36,251 bases of DNA from Gammaproteobacteria bacterium (GTDB taxonomy: Bacteria; Pseudomonadota; Gammaproteobacteria; Pseudomonadales; Azotimanducaceae), in the NCBI GenBank assembly GCA_007694905.1, contig REEU01000173.1, forward strand, positions 1 to 36,251, given 5' to 3'. The position numbers and the translations under genes were made by a program. The notes under the pieces are model-generated. The model had not been told where the DNA came from and did no database searches. It saw only the letters and a list, made by a program, of their open reading frames with translations. Below, in pieces: positions 1 through 8,133 of the stretch. Each line of letters opens with the position of its first letter. Position 1 is the first letter of the stretch.

Positions 1-1
1 G

Positions 2-319
2 GCCAAGTTCGTCGAGGAACTGGAGGACGTGCACGCCCTGTTCAAGGAGTACGTGGTGGAGGCGCGTCCGCAGCTCGACATGGCCAAGGTGGCCACCGGT
101 GAGGCCTGGTACGGTCGCCGGGCTCTGGATCTTGGGCTGGTGGACGAACTGGTCACCAGCGATGCCTACATTGCTGCCGTATGCGAGGAAACCGACGTTC
201 TGGAGGTGCGTTGGGTGCAGCATCGACATCCGGTGGATCGGCTGCTGCATCAGGGGATGCAGAGCCTCGGTCATGCCATCGAGCGTCTGTGGCTGCGCTG
301 GCAGCGCCCGCCCATGTGA
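2..319 (+). CDS. sohB: SohB-like inner-membrane S49 serine peptidase, C-terminal part
   Basis: Partial gene cut by the left edge; only the last 105 codons are present, read in frame from base 2. The residues match the C-terminus of SohB as I know it from Escherichia coli: a segment with LFKEYV, then RPQLDMAKVATGEAWYG, then ALDLGLVDELVTSD, and a basic end LLHQ...RLWLRW. In S49 peptidases the ATGE-W-G...A-GLVD block closes the protease core. The family consists of membrane-anchored periplasmic peptidases related to signal peptide peptidase SppA. The catalytic residues lie upstream of the window. The gene is convergent with the antiporter operon that ends at 472, and I see no clear terminator in the 152 bases between them. 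Confidence 0.85.
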   Translation, partial: AKFVEELEDVHALFKEYVVEARPQLDMAKVATGEAWYGRRALDLGLVDELVTSDAYIAAVCEETDVLEVRWVQHRHPVDRLLHQGMQSLGHAIERLWLRWQRPPM

Positions 320-471
320 ATCTCGTCGTAGTCTGAGACGGCGCCCCAAGCCCTGGTTTCGCTGAGACGCACTGGGCCAGCCGCATGCGGATCACGCGCG
401 TGCACGCCGCCAGCTTGCCGACAGACAGACCTCGACCGAAGACTCGCCGCCATCGGAATCCCGGCGTGCGC

Positions 472-2154
472 TTAGAAGTAATAGACCAGCAACGAAGCGG
501 CGAGCATGACGGCCACCCAAAGCACCATGCTCCCCGTCGGCCAAGTCCGGGCGAGTACGCCCTGCGGGCCATGATGGCGATTCACCGTCGTGACGAGCCA
601 GCGCAGGCGGCCCATCAAGGCGGCGAGCATTCCTCCCCATACTTGATCTACCAGCTTCTGGGCGCGGGTCGCGAGGCGCGGCAGCAGTTTGCGGTAGAGC
701 CAATCGACATCAAGGCTGATCTTGTTCGCCCCTTCCAGGCGCTTGAGCAGCATGAAAAAGCCGAGGCCGGCGAACATCAGCAGCTGCAGCTCCCAGAGAA
801 CGTGTCCCACCGAGTAGGCGTTGAACTCGACTGGCGCAGGCATGATCGCGTAGAGCGTGCCAGGGAATATCCCGATGAAGATGCAGAGAAACGCTGCGAT
901 GCCCATGGCGAGCAACATGTTCCAGGGCGCTTCTTCAGGGCGCAGGCCTGAGTCCTTGCCAAAGAAGGTCAGCCAGGGAAGCTTCAGGCCAGCACTCAGG
1001 AAGGTGCCTGCGGATGTCAACGACAGCAGCAGCCATACCCAGGCGCGCTGATCGAGTGCGGCGGCTTCCACGACCATGGTCTTGCTTACGAAGCCGCTCA
1101 GTGGTGGGAATGCAGAAATGGACAGACCGCCGATCATGTACATCACCAACGTGATCGGCATGTAGCGGTAGAGACCGCCAAGTTCGGTGACCTTGGCGCG
1201 GCCGGTCATGTGGATGACGGCACCGGCGCCCATGAACAGCAGTGCCTTGTAGAGAATATGGGTGAACGCGTGGGCGGCCGAGCCGTTGAGGGCCATGATG
1301 CTGCCCATGCCGACGCCCGCGACCATGTAACCCACCTGGCTAATGATGTGATAAGCCAGAAGCCGGCGAATGTCATTGGCGAGCACTGCGTAAACGACGC
1401 CATACAGCGACATGGTCACGCCGAGAATCACCAGCAGCTCCGTTCCGGGAAAGCCGCGAATCAACGTGTAGACTGCCGTCTTGGTGGTGAGCGCAGAGAG
1501 GAAGATCGCGCCGGTGACGGTGGCTTCCGGGTACGCGTCAGCCAACCAAGCATGCAACGGTGGCACGGCCGCGTTGACCATGAATCCAATCAGAATCAAG
1601 TAGAAGCCGGCGCTGTCTGCGGAGAAGGCTTCGAAGGCGATGGATCCGGTGTCGAGCACGTGCAGAATGACCCCGCCGAGCAGCACCACGCCGCCGAGAG
1701 CGTGCACGAGCAGGTAGCGGAAGCCAGCTGCCATGGAGGCGGGGTTACGGCGGCACCAGATCAGCCATACCGAGCTGAAGACCATCATCTCCCAGAACAC
1801 GTAGAGTGTGATGAGATCGCCTGCGAGCACCACACCCAGGGAGGATCCGGCGTAGACCAGCGCCGCCACGTGCTGGGTTGTATCCTTGATATGCAGGGCA
1901 TACAGCGCGCCGACCAGGGTGATAATCGCGAATACGTAGGCGAATACAAGGCTCAGGTCGTCGGTTCGCATGATCACCAGATCCATGCCGAACAGCGACA
2001 TGGCTCCGGCAGTGCCATGGGACAGTGAGTACACCGCTGCGATCACGACCGCAGGGACCAGCAGCATCCAGGCCTGCTGGGCGCGACCGCGCAAAAGGGG
2101 AACTACGGCTGCCCCGAAAAACAGCAGCAGGGATGGGTGCAGGACGTCAGTCAT
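472..2154 (-). CDS. MrpD/NuoL-M-N-like proton-translocating antiporter subunit (third copy)
   Basis: Polytopic protein of 560 residues in the proton-conducting membrane transporter family shared by Mrp antiporters and complex I. It keeps the family's key charged residues: a Glu in the WEMMVFSS segment, a Lys in LSALTTKTAVYTLIRG, and His/Gln in the AYHIISQVGYM helix. It is longer than the two other copies in the operon. After about residue 470 a charged, probably amphipathic stretch (KLVDQVWGGMLAALMGRL) is followed by a final hydrophobic helix. This could be a lateral-helix-like extension as in NuoL/MrpA, which is inference. It is the last gene of the minus-strand operon. Its ATG overlaps the end of the 86-residue gene by 8 bases. 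Its likely role is one of three ion channels in one Mrp-type complex. Confidence 0.85.
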   Translation of the reverse strand: MTDVLHPSLLLFFGAAVVPLLRGRAQQAWMLLVPAVVIAAVYSLSHGTAGAMSLFGMDLVIMRTDDLSLVFAYVFAIITLVGALYALHIKDTTQHVAALVYAGSSLGVVLAGDLITLYVFWEMMVFSSVWLIWCRRNPASMAAGFRYLLVHALGGVVLLGGVILHVLDTGSIAFEAFSADSAGFYLILIGFMVNAAVPPLHAWLADAYPEATVTGAIFLSALTTKTAVYTLIRGFPGTELLVILGVTMSLYGVVYAVLANDIRRLLAYHIISQVGYMVAGVGMGSIMALNGSAAHAFTHILYKALLFMGAGAVIHMTGRAKVTELGGLYRYMPITLVMYMIGGLSISAFPPLSGFVSKTMVVEAAALDQRAWVWLLLSLTSAGTFLSAGLKLPWLTFFGKDSGLRPEEAPWNMLLAMGIAAFLCIFIGIFPGTLYAIMPAPVEFNAYSVGHVLWELQLLMFAGLGFFMLLKRLEGANKISLDVDWLYRKLLPRLATRAQKLVDQVWGGMLAALMGRLRWLVTTVNRHHGPQGVLARTWPTGSMVLWVAVMLAASLLVYYF

Positions 2155-2407
2155 CGTAATAGTCCTCGCCCCGGTAGAGCAGCAGGTAACCGAGTCCTTT
2201 CGCTACCAGGATCAGCAGTACGCAAGACGCGAAGCCGTAGACCGCGCCGAACCCGCCCCAGCTCTCCCAGGGAAAGCGATCGTAGGTCGATGGGATCAGC
2301 AGGTCAGCGACGACCAGTCCAGCCAGAACGACGTAGACCACGCCCCGCACGACGCGGCCGTGATCCACCAGGTATTCGAGCCATTTGCCTACATCCATCT
2401 CGACCAC
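2147..2407 (-). CDS. Small two-helix membrane protein inside the Mrp operon
   Basis: Protein of 86 residues that I do not recognise as a named Mrp subunit. It has two hydrophobic segments (about residues 20-39 and 54-77), a short loop with DRFPWESWGG between them, and an acidic end RGEDYYDD. The start given is GTG at 2407; an ATG three codons downstream (2398) is equally possible, with purine-rich sequence before both. It lies 27 bases downstream of one MrpD-like gene and overlaps the next by 8 bases, so it is almost certainly cotranscribed and translationally coupled. By position it could be an accessory or assembly subunit of the antiporter. No function can be assigned from sequence. Confidence 0.7.
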   Translation of the reverse strand: MVEMDVGKWLEYLVDHGRVVRGVVYVVLAGLVVADLLIPSTYDRFPWESWGGFGAVYGFASCVLLILVAKGLGYLLLYRGEDYYDD

Positions 2408-2434
2408 CCCATCCTGAGTGACTTGGACCGGTTC

Positions 2435-3904
2435 TCAAAGAGCCGGTGTGGCGCTGAACATGCCCGAGAGCACAGCCGCCAGGTTTTCTGCCAGAAAGAA
2501 CAAGGCAAGACACCCCAGCGCTGTCAACGAAAGGGGCAGGACGCACAGGAAAGGAGCCTCGCGTACGCCACCACCACCGTCCTTCGGCGGCAGGAGAAAC
2601 GCCCGCACCACTGGCGGTATCAGATAGCCGATGTTGAGCAGGGTGCTGATCATCAGCGCCGACACTACGAGTCCGTAGCCCGCGTCGAAGGCGCCCATCA
2701 TAAGATGCCATTTGCTCCAAACGCCGCCCATGGGCGGTATACCAATGACGCAAAGCGCACCGAGGAAGAAGGCTGCAAACGTGATGGGCATGCGCCGCCC
2801 AAGCCCATCCATATCGCTGATTTCGGTTTTCTTGGTGGCCACGTAAATGGCCCCCGCACAGAAAAACAGCGTGATCTTGCCGAACGCATGCATGACGATG
2901 TGGAGACTGCCCCCGAGTGCAGCGATCTGGTTCACGAGCATGGCGCCAACCACGATGTAGGACAGCTGGCTGACCGTTGAGTAGGCCAGTCGCGCCTTCA
3001 GATTGTCCTGCCGGAGCGCGACGAGTGAGGCAGCCAGCAGCGTGAACACCGCGATGTAGAGCACCACTTCGCTGGTTGCGAGTTCGGCCAGGTAGTCGAG
3101 TCCGAACAGATAGACCGTCACTTTCAGGACGGTGAACACGCCGGCTTTCACCACTGCAACGGCGTGCAGCAGGGCTGATACGGGAGTCGGCGCCACCATG
3201 GCTGCCGGCAGCCAGCGGTGAAAGGGCATCAACGCAGCCTTGCCGATTCCGTACATGAACAGCAGCAGCAGAATGCTGCCGTGTACGGGGTCCACGCGGC
3301 CGGTCATGATCCCGCCGGGGGTGAAGTCCAGCGTGCCCGCAAGCCACCAGGTCAGGAGGGTCGCCAGCAGCAGGAACGCCACCGATGTGCCAAGCAACAA
3401 TCCAAGGTAGGTTCTGGCGCCGGCTCGTGCAGCATCCGTTCCCTTGTGCGCGACCAGGGGATATGTCGACAGGGTCAGTACTTCATAGAACACGAATAGC
3501 GTGAACATGTTGCCGGCGAATGCGATACCCGTGGCGCTGAACAAGGCCACCGCAAAGAACGCATGGAAGCGGGTGTGATGCTTCTCTTTGGCACCGCGCA
3601 TGTAGCCGATCGCGTAGAGTGCGGTCAGGATCCACAGTCCCGACGCCAGCATCGCGAACACCATGCCAAGCGGTTCGATTTCGAACGTGATCCCGAGACC
3701 CGGTAACAGTTCGAACAGTTCCAGTCGTGGCCGTTCACCGGCGCTGACCTTCGGCAACAGCTGCAGGACGGCGGTGAACATAGCCACTGCAGTGGCCACT
3801 GTGAACCCGTCCCTGAGCCAATCGACGCGCCCGCTGGCGACGATGAGCAGCAGACCGATCAATGGCACCGCAAGGGGAAGCGCGATCAGCATGGAATCGC
3901 TCAT
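2435..3904 (-). CDS. MrpD-like antiporter subunit (second copy)
   Basis: Polytopic protein of 489 residues beginning MSDSMLIALPLAVPL. The frame is open further upstream, but ATG at 3904 is chosen because it forms an ATGA overlap with the stop of the preceding gene and because the family N-terminus begins there. Family landmarks are a Glu in LFVFYEVLTLSTYPLVAH, a Lys in LLHAVAVVKAGVFTVLKV, the PFHRWLPAAMVAPTPVSALLHA loop, and the ARLAYSTVSQLSY helix. These are the conserved proton-pathway residues of NuoL/M/N and MrpD proteins. It acts in the inner membrane as an antiporter-like subunit. It differs clearly from the neighbouring copy at 3901-5385, so the two are old paralogues and not a recent duplication. 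Confidence 0.85.
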   Translation of the reverse strand: MSDSMLIALPLAVPLIGLLLIVASGRVDWLRDGFTVATAVAMFTAVLQLLPKVSAGERPRLELFELLPGLGITFEIEPLGMVFAMLASGLWILTALYAIGYMRGAKEKHHTRFHAFFAVALFSATGIAFAGNMFTLFVFYEVLTLSTYPLVAHKGTDAARAGARTYLGLLLGTSVAFLLLATLLTWWLAGTLDFTPGGIMTGRVDPVHGSILLLLFMYGIGKAALMPFHRWLPAAMVAPTPVSALLHAVAVVKAGVFTVLKVTVYLFGLDYLAELATSEVVLYIAVFTLLAASLVALRQDNLKARLAYSTVSQLSYIVVGAMLVNQIAALGGSLHIVMHAFGKITLFFCAGAIYVATKKTEISDMDGLGRRMPITFAAFFLGALCVIGIPPMGGVWSKWHLMMGAFDAGYGLVVSALMISTLLNIGYLIPPVVRAFLLPPKDGGGGVREAPFLCVLPLSLTALGCLALFFLAENLAAVLSGMFSATPAL

Positions 3905-5385
3905 GGGCTGCCTCCCCCCATCAGGGCTGAGGCGGCTGTCCTGGCGCTTTCCACCGTGAAATGACCGAGAACTCCGAACACCACGGTCGACGCCGTCAGC
4001 AGGAGGGTCGGAAGCAGCAGCCCGAGCGGCGCTTCCCGGATGACTTCGGTGCTGTCTTCGGGTTCGCGGAAGTAGGCGGATTCCACGACTTTCCAGATGT
4101 ACAGGGCTGCCAGCAGGGAGGTGCCGAGCAGCAGCACGGCGATGGGCCACATCCCGCCCTCGAGCGCGGCCTGCAGCAGGTGCCACTTGGTGACGAACCC
4201 GGCCGTCAGCGGCACGCCTATGAGACTCAGACCTGCGATCACGAATGCGCCCATGGTCCATGGCATGCGCTGGCCGGCGCCGGCCAGCTGGCTGAGGGAG
4301 ACGCCGCCGAGGCGGTAGACGAGACAACCCACGGCCATGAACAGCGCAGCCTTGGTAATGGCATGGTTGAACAGGTGCAGGATCGACGCGGTCAATCCGA
4401 GCATGCTGGCGAAGCTGATGCCCAGAATCATGTAGCCGACCTGCGCTACGCTCGAGTAGGCGAGCAGCCGTTTGACGTTGGTCTGAAACACGGCGACGAG
4501 TGATGGGACGACGATGCCAAGCACGGCCAGCGGCATGAGCAGCCAACCCATGGACAGCTCGAGGAAGCTGAACTCGTAACCGAACACTCCGTAGACGAAT
4601 CTCAGCAGGACATAGATGGCCACTTTTGTTGCTGTCGCCGACAGGAAAACGGTCACCATGGATGGTGCATAGGTGTAGGCGTTCGGCAGCCACAGATGGA
4701 GCGGGAACAGCGCCAGCTTCAGCGAGATGCCCACGGCGATGAAGCCGAAGGCCGCGCGTATGGTGCGCGTGTCGGACACCTCAGGCAGGCGTGCCGCCAG
4801 GTCACCGAGGTTCAGAGTGCCGGTCATGATGTACAGGAAACCGATTCCGATGAGCAGGAACGTCGTGCCCACCGTGCCCATGATCAGATACTGATAGGCG
4901 GACAGCACCGCACGCCGGTCCTGCCCCATGGCGATCAGGGCATAGGATGCGAGTGCTGAAATCTCGAAAAACACGAAGATGTTGAACGCATCCGCTGTCA
5001 GCGTGATTCCAATCAGTCCGGCGTTGGCCAGCAGGAAGGCCGAATAAAACAGTGCAATCCTGCTCTCGCTGATTTCCTGCTCGACACTGCGGCGTGCGAA
5101 TGGCATCACCAGGGCGCTGATCAGCCCGATGATCAGGAGCACCCAGGCGTTGGCTGCATCGATGGAGTATTCGATACCCCATGGTGGAGCCCAACCACCC
5201 ATCTCGTAGGAGATGACAGAACCGTCGGCAACCTGATTGAACAGCAGCAGCGCGACGGCGAAGCTGGCCCAGCAGCTGAGCGTGGTGAGGAGCCATGCCA
5301 GACGCGCGGCGCGCCCAAGCATCATGATCACGGGCGCTGCAGTCAGGGTGATGGCAACCTGCAGAGCAGGGAGGTGCTCGAGCAT
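3901..5385 (-). CDS. mrpD: Na+(K+)/H+ antiporter subunit D (MrpD/MnhD)
   Basis: Inner-membrane protein of 494 residues. It directly follows mrpC, the normal position of mrpD, so of the three related genes this is the most likely orthologue. Visible landmarks are a Glu in IFVFFEISALASYALIA, a Lys in LSATATKVAIYVLLRF, PLHLWLPNAYTYAPSMV in the substrate-side loop, and LLAYSSVAQVGYMILG with the HLFNHAITKAALF segment carrying His and Lys. MrpD subunits conduct protons in exchange for Na+ or K+ within the multi-subunit complex. The start ATG at 5385 overlaps the mrpC stop, and its own stop overlaps the next gene by four bases. Confidence 0.9.
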   Translation of the reverse strand: MLEHLPALQVAITLTAAPVIMMLGRAARLAWLLTTLSCWASFAVALLLFNQVADGSVISYEMGGWAPPWGIEYSIDAANAWVLLIIGLISALVMPFARRSVEQEISESRIALFYSAFLLANAGLIGITLTADAFNIFVFFEISALASYALIAMGQDRRAVLSAYQYLIMGTVGTTFLLIGIGFLYIMTGTLNLGDLAARLPEVSDTRTIRAAFGFIAVGISLKLALFPLHLWLPNAYTYAPSMVTVFLSATATKVAIYVLLRFVYGVFGYEFSFLELSMGWLLMPLAVLGIVVPSLVAVFQTNVKRLLAYSSVAQVGYMILGISFASMLGLTASILHLFNHAITKAALFMAVGCLVYRLGGVSLSQLAGAGQRMPWTMGAFVIAGLSLIGVPLTAGFVTKWHLLQAALEGGMWPIAVLLLGTSLLAALYIWKVVESAYFREPEDSTEVIREAPLGLLLPTLLLTASTVVFGVLGHFTVESARTAASALMGGGSP

Positions 5386-5738
5386 CAGTGCAACTCGTCC
5401 TGCTGGTGGATCTCGTCCTCCTCGATGGTGCCGTAGGCCTCCTGGACGCGAACCACCAGTGCCAGACCCATTGCGGTCAGTGCGACCCCGACCACGATGG
5501 CCGTGAGGATCAGGACGTGGGGGAGTGGATTGGAGTACGCCGTCACGCCAGGCAAAGCGATGGGTGCCGTGCCGCCGTCGAGATGGGCGAGGCTAATGAA
5601 GAAAACGAACACGGAGGTCTGGAAAATGTTGAGACCGACCAGTTTCTTGATCAGGTTACCCTGGGCGATGACGATATAGAAACCGATCATCATCAAAGCG
5701 ACGACGACCCAATAATTGTAGAGCCCTAGCCATTCCAT
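5385..5738 (-). CDS. mrpC: Na+(K+)/H+ antiporter subunit C (MrpC/MnhC, NuoK-like)
   Basis: Small three-helix protein of 117 residues beginning MEWLGLYNYWVVVALMMIGFY. It shows the NuoK/MrpC pattern: the GNLIKKLVGLNIFQTSVFVFFI segment, then a PLPHVLILTAIVVGVALTAMGLALVVRV segment, where the family reads D-LPQALVLTAIVIG-A. The acidic C-terminal tail (EEDEIHQQDELH) is cytosolic by prediction. The frame is open further upstream, but ATG at 5738 is the right start: it overlaps the mrpB stop by one base (TGATG) and matches the usual family length. It sits in the middle of the antiporter operon. Confidence 0.88.
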   Translation of the reverse strand: MEWLGLYNYWVVVALMMIGFYIVIAQGNLIKKLVGLNIFQTSVFVFFISLAHLDGGTAPIALPGVTAYSNPLPHVLILTAIVVGVALTAMGLALVVRVQEAYGTIEEDEIHQQDELH

Positions 5739-6157
5739 CAGCGACGCTCCCGCCCGGCGAAGGAATAGAACAGAGTCAGGGCCACGGCAGCCACGGTGAT
5801 GCCCACGCCGAGTTCGATGCCGATGATGCCGAAGGTTTCGCCGGCCTGGTCGTTGGGCAGCAGCACCTTGTACTCGAGGAAGTTGCCTCCGAGCAGGATC
5901 GAGGCGTAACCGAACGCGATGAATATCAGAACACCTACCGCCGCAAGCACGTGTGCGACAGCAGGGGAAATGGCTTTCTGTGCAGCTTCGAGGCCGTAAA
6001 GCAGCGTGTAGACGATAAAGGCAGCCGTAAACACGATGCCAGCCTGGAATCCTCCGCCGGGACTGTATTCGCCGTGGAACTGCACGTAGAGGGCGAAGAT
6101 CATGATCACCGGGATCATCAGCTTGCTGACGACCCGAAGCACGATGTACTGATTCAT
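5738..6157 (-). CDS. mrpB: Na+(K+)/H+ antiporter subunit B (MrpB/MnhB)
   Basis: Membrane protein of 139 residues. Its signature is the glycine-rich HGEYSPGGGFQAGIVFTAAFIVYTL stretch at about residues 29-53, corresponding to the H-N-PGGGF-AGL motif of MnhB/MrpB. Four hydrophobic segments are visible. In the family it forms part of the membrane scaffold beside the MrpA C-terminal region. The ATG at 6157 overlaps the upstream stop by four bases (ATGA), and the stop overlaps the mrpC start by one. Confidence 0.9.
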   Translation of the reverse strand: MNQYIVLRVVSKLMIPVIMIFALYVQFHGEYSPGGGFQAGIVFTAAFIVYTLLYGLEAAQKAISPAVAHVLAAVGVLIFIAFGYASILLGGNFLEYKVLLPNDQAGETFGIIGIELGVGITVAAVALTLFYSFAGRERR

Positions 6158-6723
6158 GGTTGCTCCCTGGCCTCTTCCACGTCGTCTTCGCTGCGCCGTC
6201 GCCTGCGTACGGTGCCGGTGCCGAGCACCAGCAATACACCAACCGCGGCAGCGAAAATCACCACGGCCTCACCGAGCGTGTCGATGCCACGGTAGCTTGC
6301 GAGCACGGACGTCACCATGTTCGGAATGCCGATTTCCTCCGGCGAATCCTGAGTAAAACGGGGAGAAAGATGAACATGGGCCGGGGCTTCGGGGTCACCG
6401 AAGGGTGGCATGTCGAGCGTGGCGTAGATCAGCGCGGCGCCGGTCACGGACACCACGACGAAGGCGACGGCGTTCTGCCGTGCAGCATGGACCTTTTCCT
6501 TGCGAGTGGTGAGGGCAATGGTGGCGAGCATCAGAATTACGAGCAGCCCAGCCCCTACCGCTGCTTCCGTCAGGGCAACGTCCACGGCATCGAGCAGGAC
6601 AAACAGGATCGCAACGAGCAGACTGTAGATGCCGGTGAGCATCGTCACCGCGAGCAGATTTCGGACGCGGACGATCGCCACGCCCACCACGACCAGGAAG
6701 GTCAGCAGGACAATGTCGATCAC
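6154..6723 (-). CDS. MbhD/MbhE-like fused antiporter subunit (free-standing MrpA C-terminal region)
   Basis: Protein of 189 residues. The first half holds an MbhD/DUF4040-type block with VALTEAAVGAGLLVILMLATIAL. The second half holds an MbhE-type block, YRGIDTLGEAVVIFAAAVG. In standard Mrp operons these two blocks form the C-terminus of the large MrpA (and the start of MrpB); here they are a separate gene. The start is GTG at 6723, because GTGA overlaps the mrpG stop. The open frame extends further upstream, but that part lies inside mrpG and looks like shadow sequence. The C-terminus is strongly basic then acidic (RRRRRSEDDVEEAREQ). Domain assignment is by motif reading. Confidence 0.8.
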   Translation of the reverse strand: MIDIVLLTFLVVVGVAIVRVRNLLAVTMLTGIYSLLVAILFVLLDAVDVALTEAAVGAGLLVILMLATIALTTRKEKVHAARQNAVAFVVVSVTGAALIYATLDMPPFGDPEAPAHVHLSPRFTQDSPEEIGIPNMVTSVLASYRGIDTLGEAVVIFAAAVGVLLVLGTGTVRRRRRSEDDVEEAREQP

Positions 6724-7052
6724 TGCTTCGATGATGCACCTCCCGCATCCGCCTTCCAGGGTTCCAGTTCGTCGTGATGCGCAGTCTTGGCCAGGGCGTG
6801 GGCCGCGGTTGGACCCGTGAACAGCAGGAACAGCAGTGTGAACAGGATTTTTGCGGCCAGCGGGACATTGTCCGCCTGCAGCAACAGGCCAAGGAGGATG
6901 AAGATGGAACACAGCGTGTCAGTCAGCCCTGCGGCCTGCACCCTCGAATAGAAGTCGGGGAAGCGGATCAGGCCGACCCCCCCCACGATCAGGAGGAGGG
7001 ATCCCGCCATCAACAGCGTCCAGCTCAGGATGTCCAGGATCAAAGCCATCAT
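6720..7052 (-). CDS. mrpG: Na+(K+)/H+ antiporter subunit G (MrpG/MnhG)
   Basis: Membrane protein of 110 residues with three hydrophobic segments. The family signature GGVGLIRFPDFYSRVQAAGLTDTLC (about residues 24-48) is the GllRfPDfytRlHAat-DTlG motif of MnhG/PhaG. The polar tail after residue 90 is typical. The ATG at 7052 overlaps the mrpF stop by four bases, and the end overlaps the next gene's GTG by four. It is a small structural subunit of the antiporter. Confidence 0.9.
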   Translation of the reverse strand: MMALILDILSWTLLMAGSLLLIVGGVGLIRFPDFYSRVQAAGLTDTLCSIFILLGLLLQADNVPLAAKILFTLLFLLFTGPTAAHALAKTAHHDELEPWKADAGGASSKQ

Positions 7053-7345
7053 GGGCTTTCCTCCTCGCCGCCGTTGGCAGGCTCGGCTGCCAGACTGGCG
7101 TCCTCGAACACCCTCAGCACTGCGATGATGCCGATGTAGTTCAACAAGGCGTAGACGATGGCGATGTCGATGAACTCAGGGCGTCCGGTGATGAACCCGA
7201 CCACTGCGATCATGAGCACGGTCTTGGTGCCCACCACGTTCACGGCCAGGATCCGGTCGTGGATGGTCGGTCCGAGAAAGGCCCGGGTCAGGGCCAGCGC
7301 GAGGGTGGCCAGAATGGCGAGCGCCGTAGCCAGAAACATGCTCAC
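7049..7345 (-). CDS. mrpF: Na+(K+)/H+ antiporter subunit F (MrpF/MnhF)
   Basis: Protein of 98 residues with three hydrophobic helices. The motif GPTIHDRILAVNVVGTKTV (about residues 25-43) is the GPt-aDRvlAlnvigt signature of MnhF, followed by a DIAIVYALLNYIGIIAVLRV helix with the conserved acidic residue. The hydrophilic tail is acidic. The start overlaps the mrpE stop by four bases (ATGA). In the family this subunit packs with E and G at one end of the complex. Confidence 0.9.
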   Translation of the reverse strand: MSMFLATALAILATLALALTRAFLGPTIHDRILAVNVVGTKTVLMIAVVGFITGRPEFIDIAIVYALLNYIGIIAVLRVFEDASLAAEPANGGEEESP

Positions 7346-7824
7346 AGCTGATCTTCCAGGCGTGTCACCCGGCGGTCCATTTCGCCTTCGTCGAGATCCT
7401 TCACTACATCCTTGGTGAGCGCGTAGTAGAGAATCTCTCCGTCACGGACGCGGATGGTGACGGTCCCAGGTGTGAGCGTGATGGAATTGGCGAAGATCGC
7501 CCGCCCGAGGTCGGACTTCTGGCTGGAGCGGACGGTTGCCAAACCGGGATGGAGCCCGCCCCGGCGTCCGAGAATGCGCCCGGCGACCTGCAGGTTGGCC
7601 CGCACGATCTGTCCGAGAAGCCAAGGCCAGTAGCGCAAGGACGGCAGCACGAGATGCAGCGGATCGCCCTCGCGATCGAGCATGTCCAGCCGAAAGGTCA
7701 GCCAGACGGTCAGCGCCACGGAAACGACGCCCAGCGGAAGAATCACCGGATGGGTCCACATTCCGGAGAGCAGCAGCCAGATGACGGACAGGACCAGCGT
7801 AAGGCTGATGGTGTACCGGGTCAC
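7342..7824 (-). CDS. mrpE: Na+(K+)/H+ antiporter subunit E (MrpE/MnhE)
   Basis: Protein of 160 residues and the first gene of the antiporter operon. Two N-terminal hydrophobic helices are followed by a soluble domain with LPSLRYWPWLLGQIVRANLQVA and then NSITLTPGTVTIRV, the latter a hallmark of MnhE proteins (aNsITLTPGTlt). The start is GTG at 7824, preceded at a six-base spacing by a good AAGGAG ribosome-binding site, so the non-ATG start is convincing. The MrpE C-terminus is normally cytoplasmic. No convincing promoter could be picked in the 309 bases upstream. Confidence 0.9.
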   Translation of the reverse strand: MTRYTISLTLVLSVIWLLLSGMWTHPVILPLGVVSVALTVWLTFRLDMLDREGDPLHLVLPSLRYWPWLLGQIVRANLQVAGRILGRRGGLHPGLATVRSSQKSDLGRAIFANSITLTPGTVTIRVRDGEILYYALTKDVVKDLDEGEMDRRVTRLEDQL

Positions 7825-8133
7825 TCCAAGCTCCTTCGCAGTTGGTCGCAGGCGTCTGTCCTGAGGGTCGCCGTCCGGGCACGATGGCGGCGGACGTTTG
7901 CCTTCCGTTCAGCCCGAGCGAGCCGAGTCTACCTATCCAGGCAGATCGCCGGTAGCTGATGCCGGGACCCTCGTTGCCCACATCGAACGGCAGTTCTCGT
8001 GACGTACGGCTCTTGGCCGGACATTGGTTTTATCGTCCATCGTCTAACGGTCCGCGCTGGAGACTACCAAGAACTGTGCCGCTGCGCACAACTCACCGCT
8101 GCTCATGGCAGGCGCGCCGGCGCGGGGATGGTT
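7825..8133. other. 309-base gene-free region between the EAL-like gene and mrpE
   Basis: Both flanking genes read leftward, so this should hold the end of the EAL-like transcript and the mrp promoter. The AAGGAG ribosome-binding site of mrpE lies at its left edge. On the minus strand a short weak hairpin (TGTGC...GCACA near 8080-8096) could slow transcription. Several AT-richer hexamers occur near 8025-8045, but none forms a sigma-70 pair at proper spacing. No tRNA, repeat or small gene was seen. Confidence 0.4.

Noticed and set aside
1210-2028. 272-residue plus-strand ORF opposite the antiporter gene
   Set aside because: His/Gln/Glu-rich translation typical of the reverse complement of a membrane protein; shadow ORF.
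3905-4693. N-terminal extension of the MrpD-like protein (752-residue reading)
   Set aside because: The extra part is an Arg/His-rich shadow of the overlapping mrpD frame; the family N-terminus begins at 3904 with an ATGA overlap.
6724-6912. N-terminal extension of the MbhD/E-like protein
   Set aside because: This part lies inside mrpG in another frame and has no family residues; GTG at 6723 overlaps the mrpG stop.
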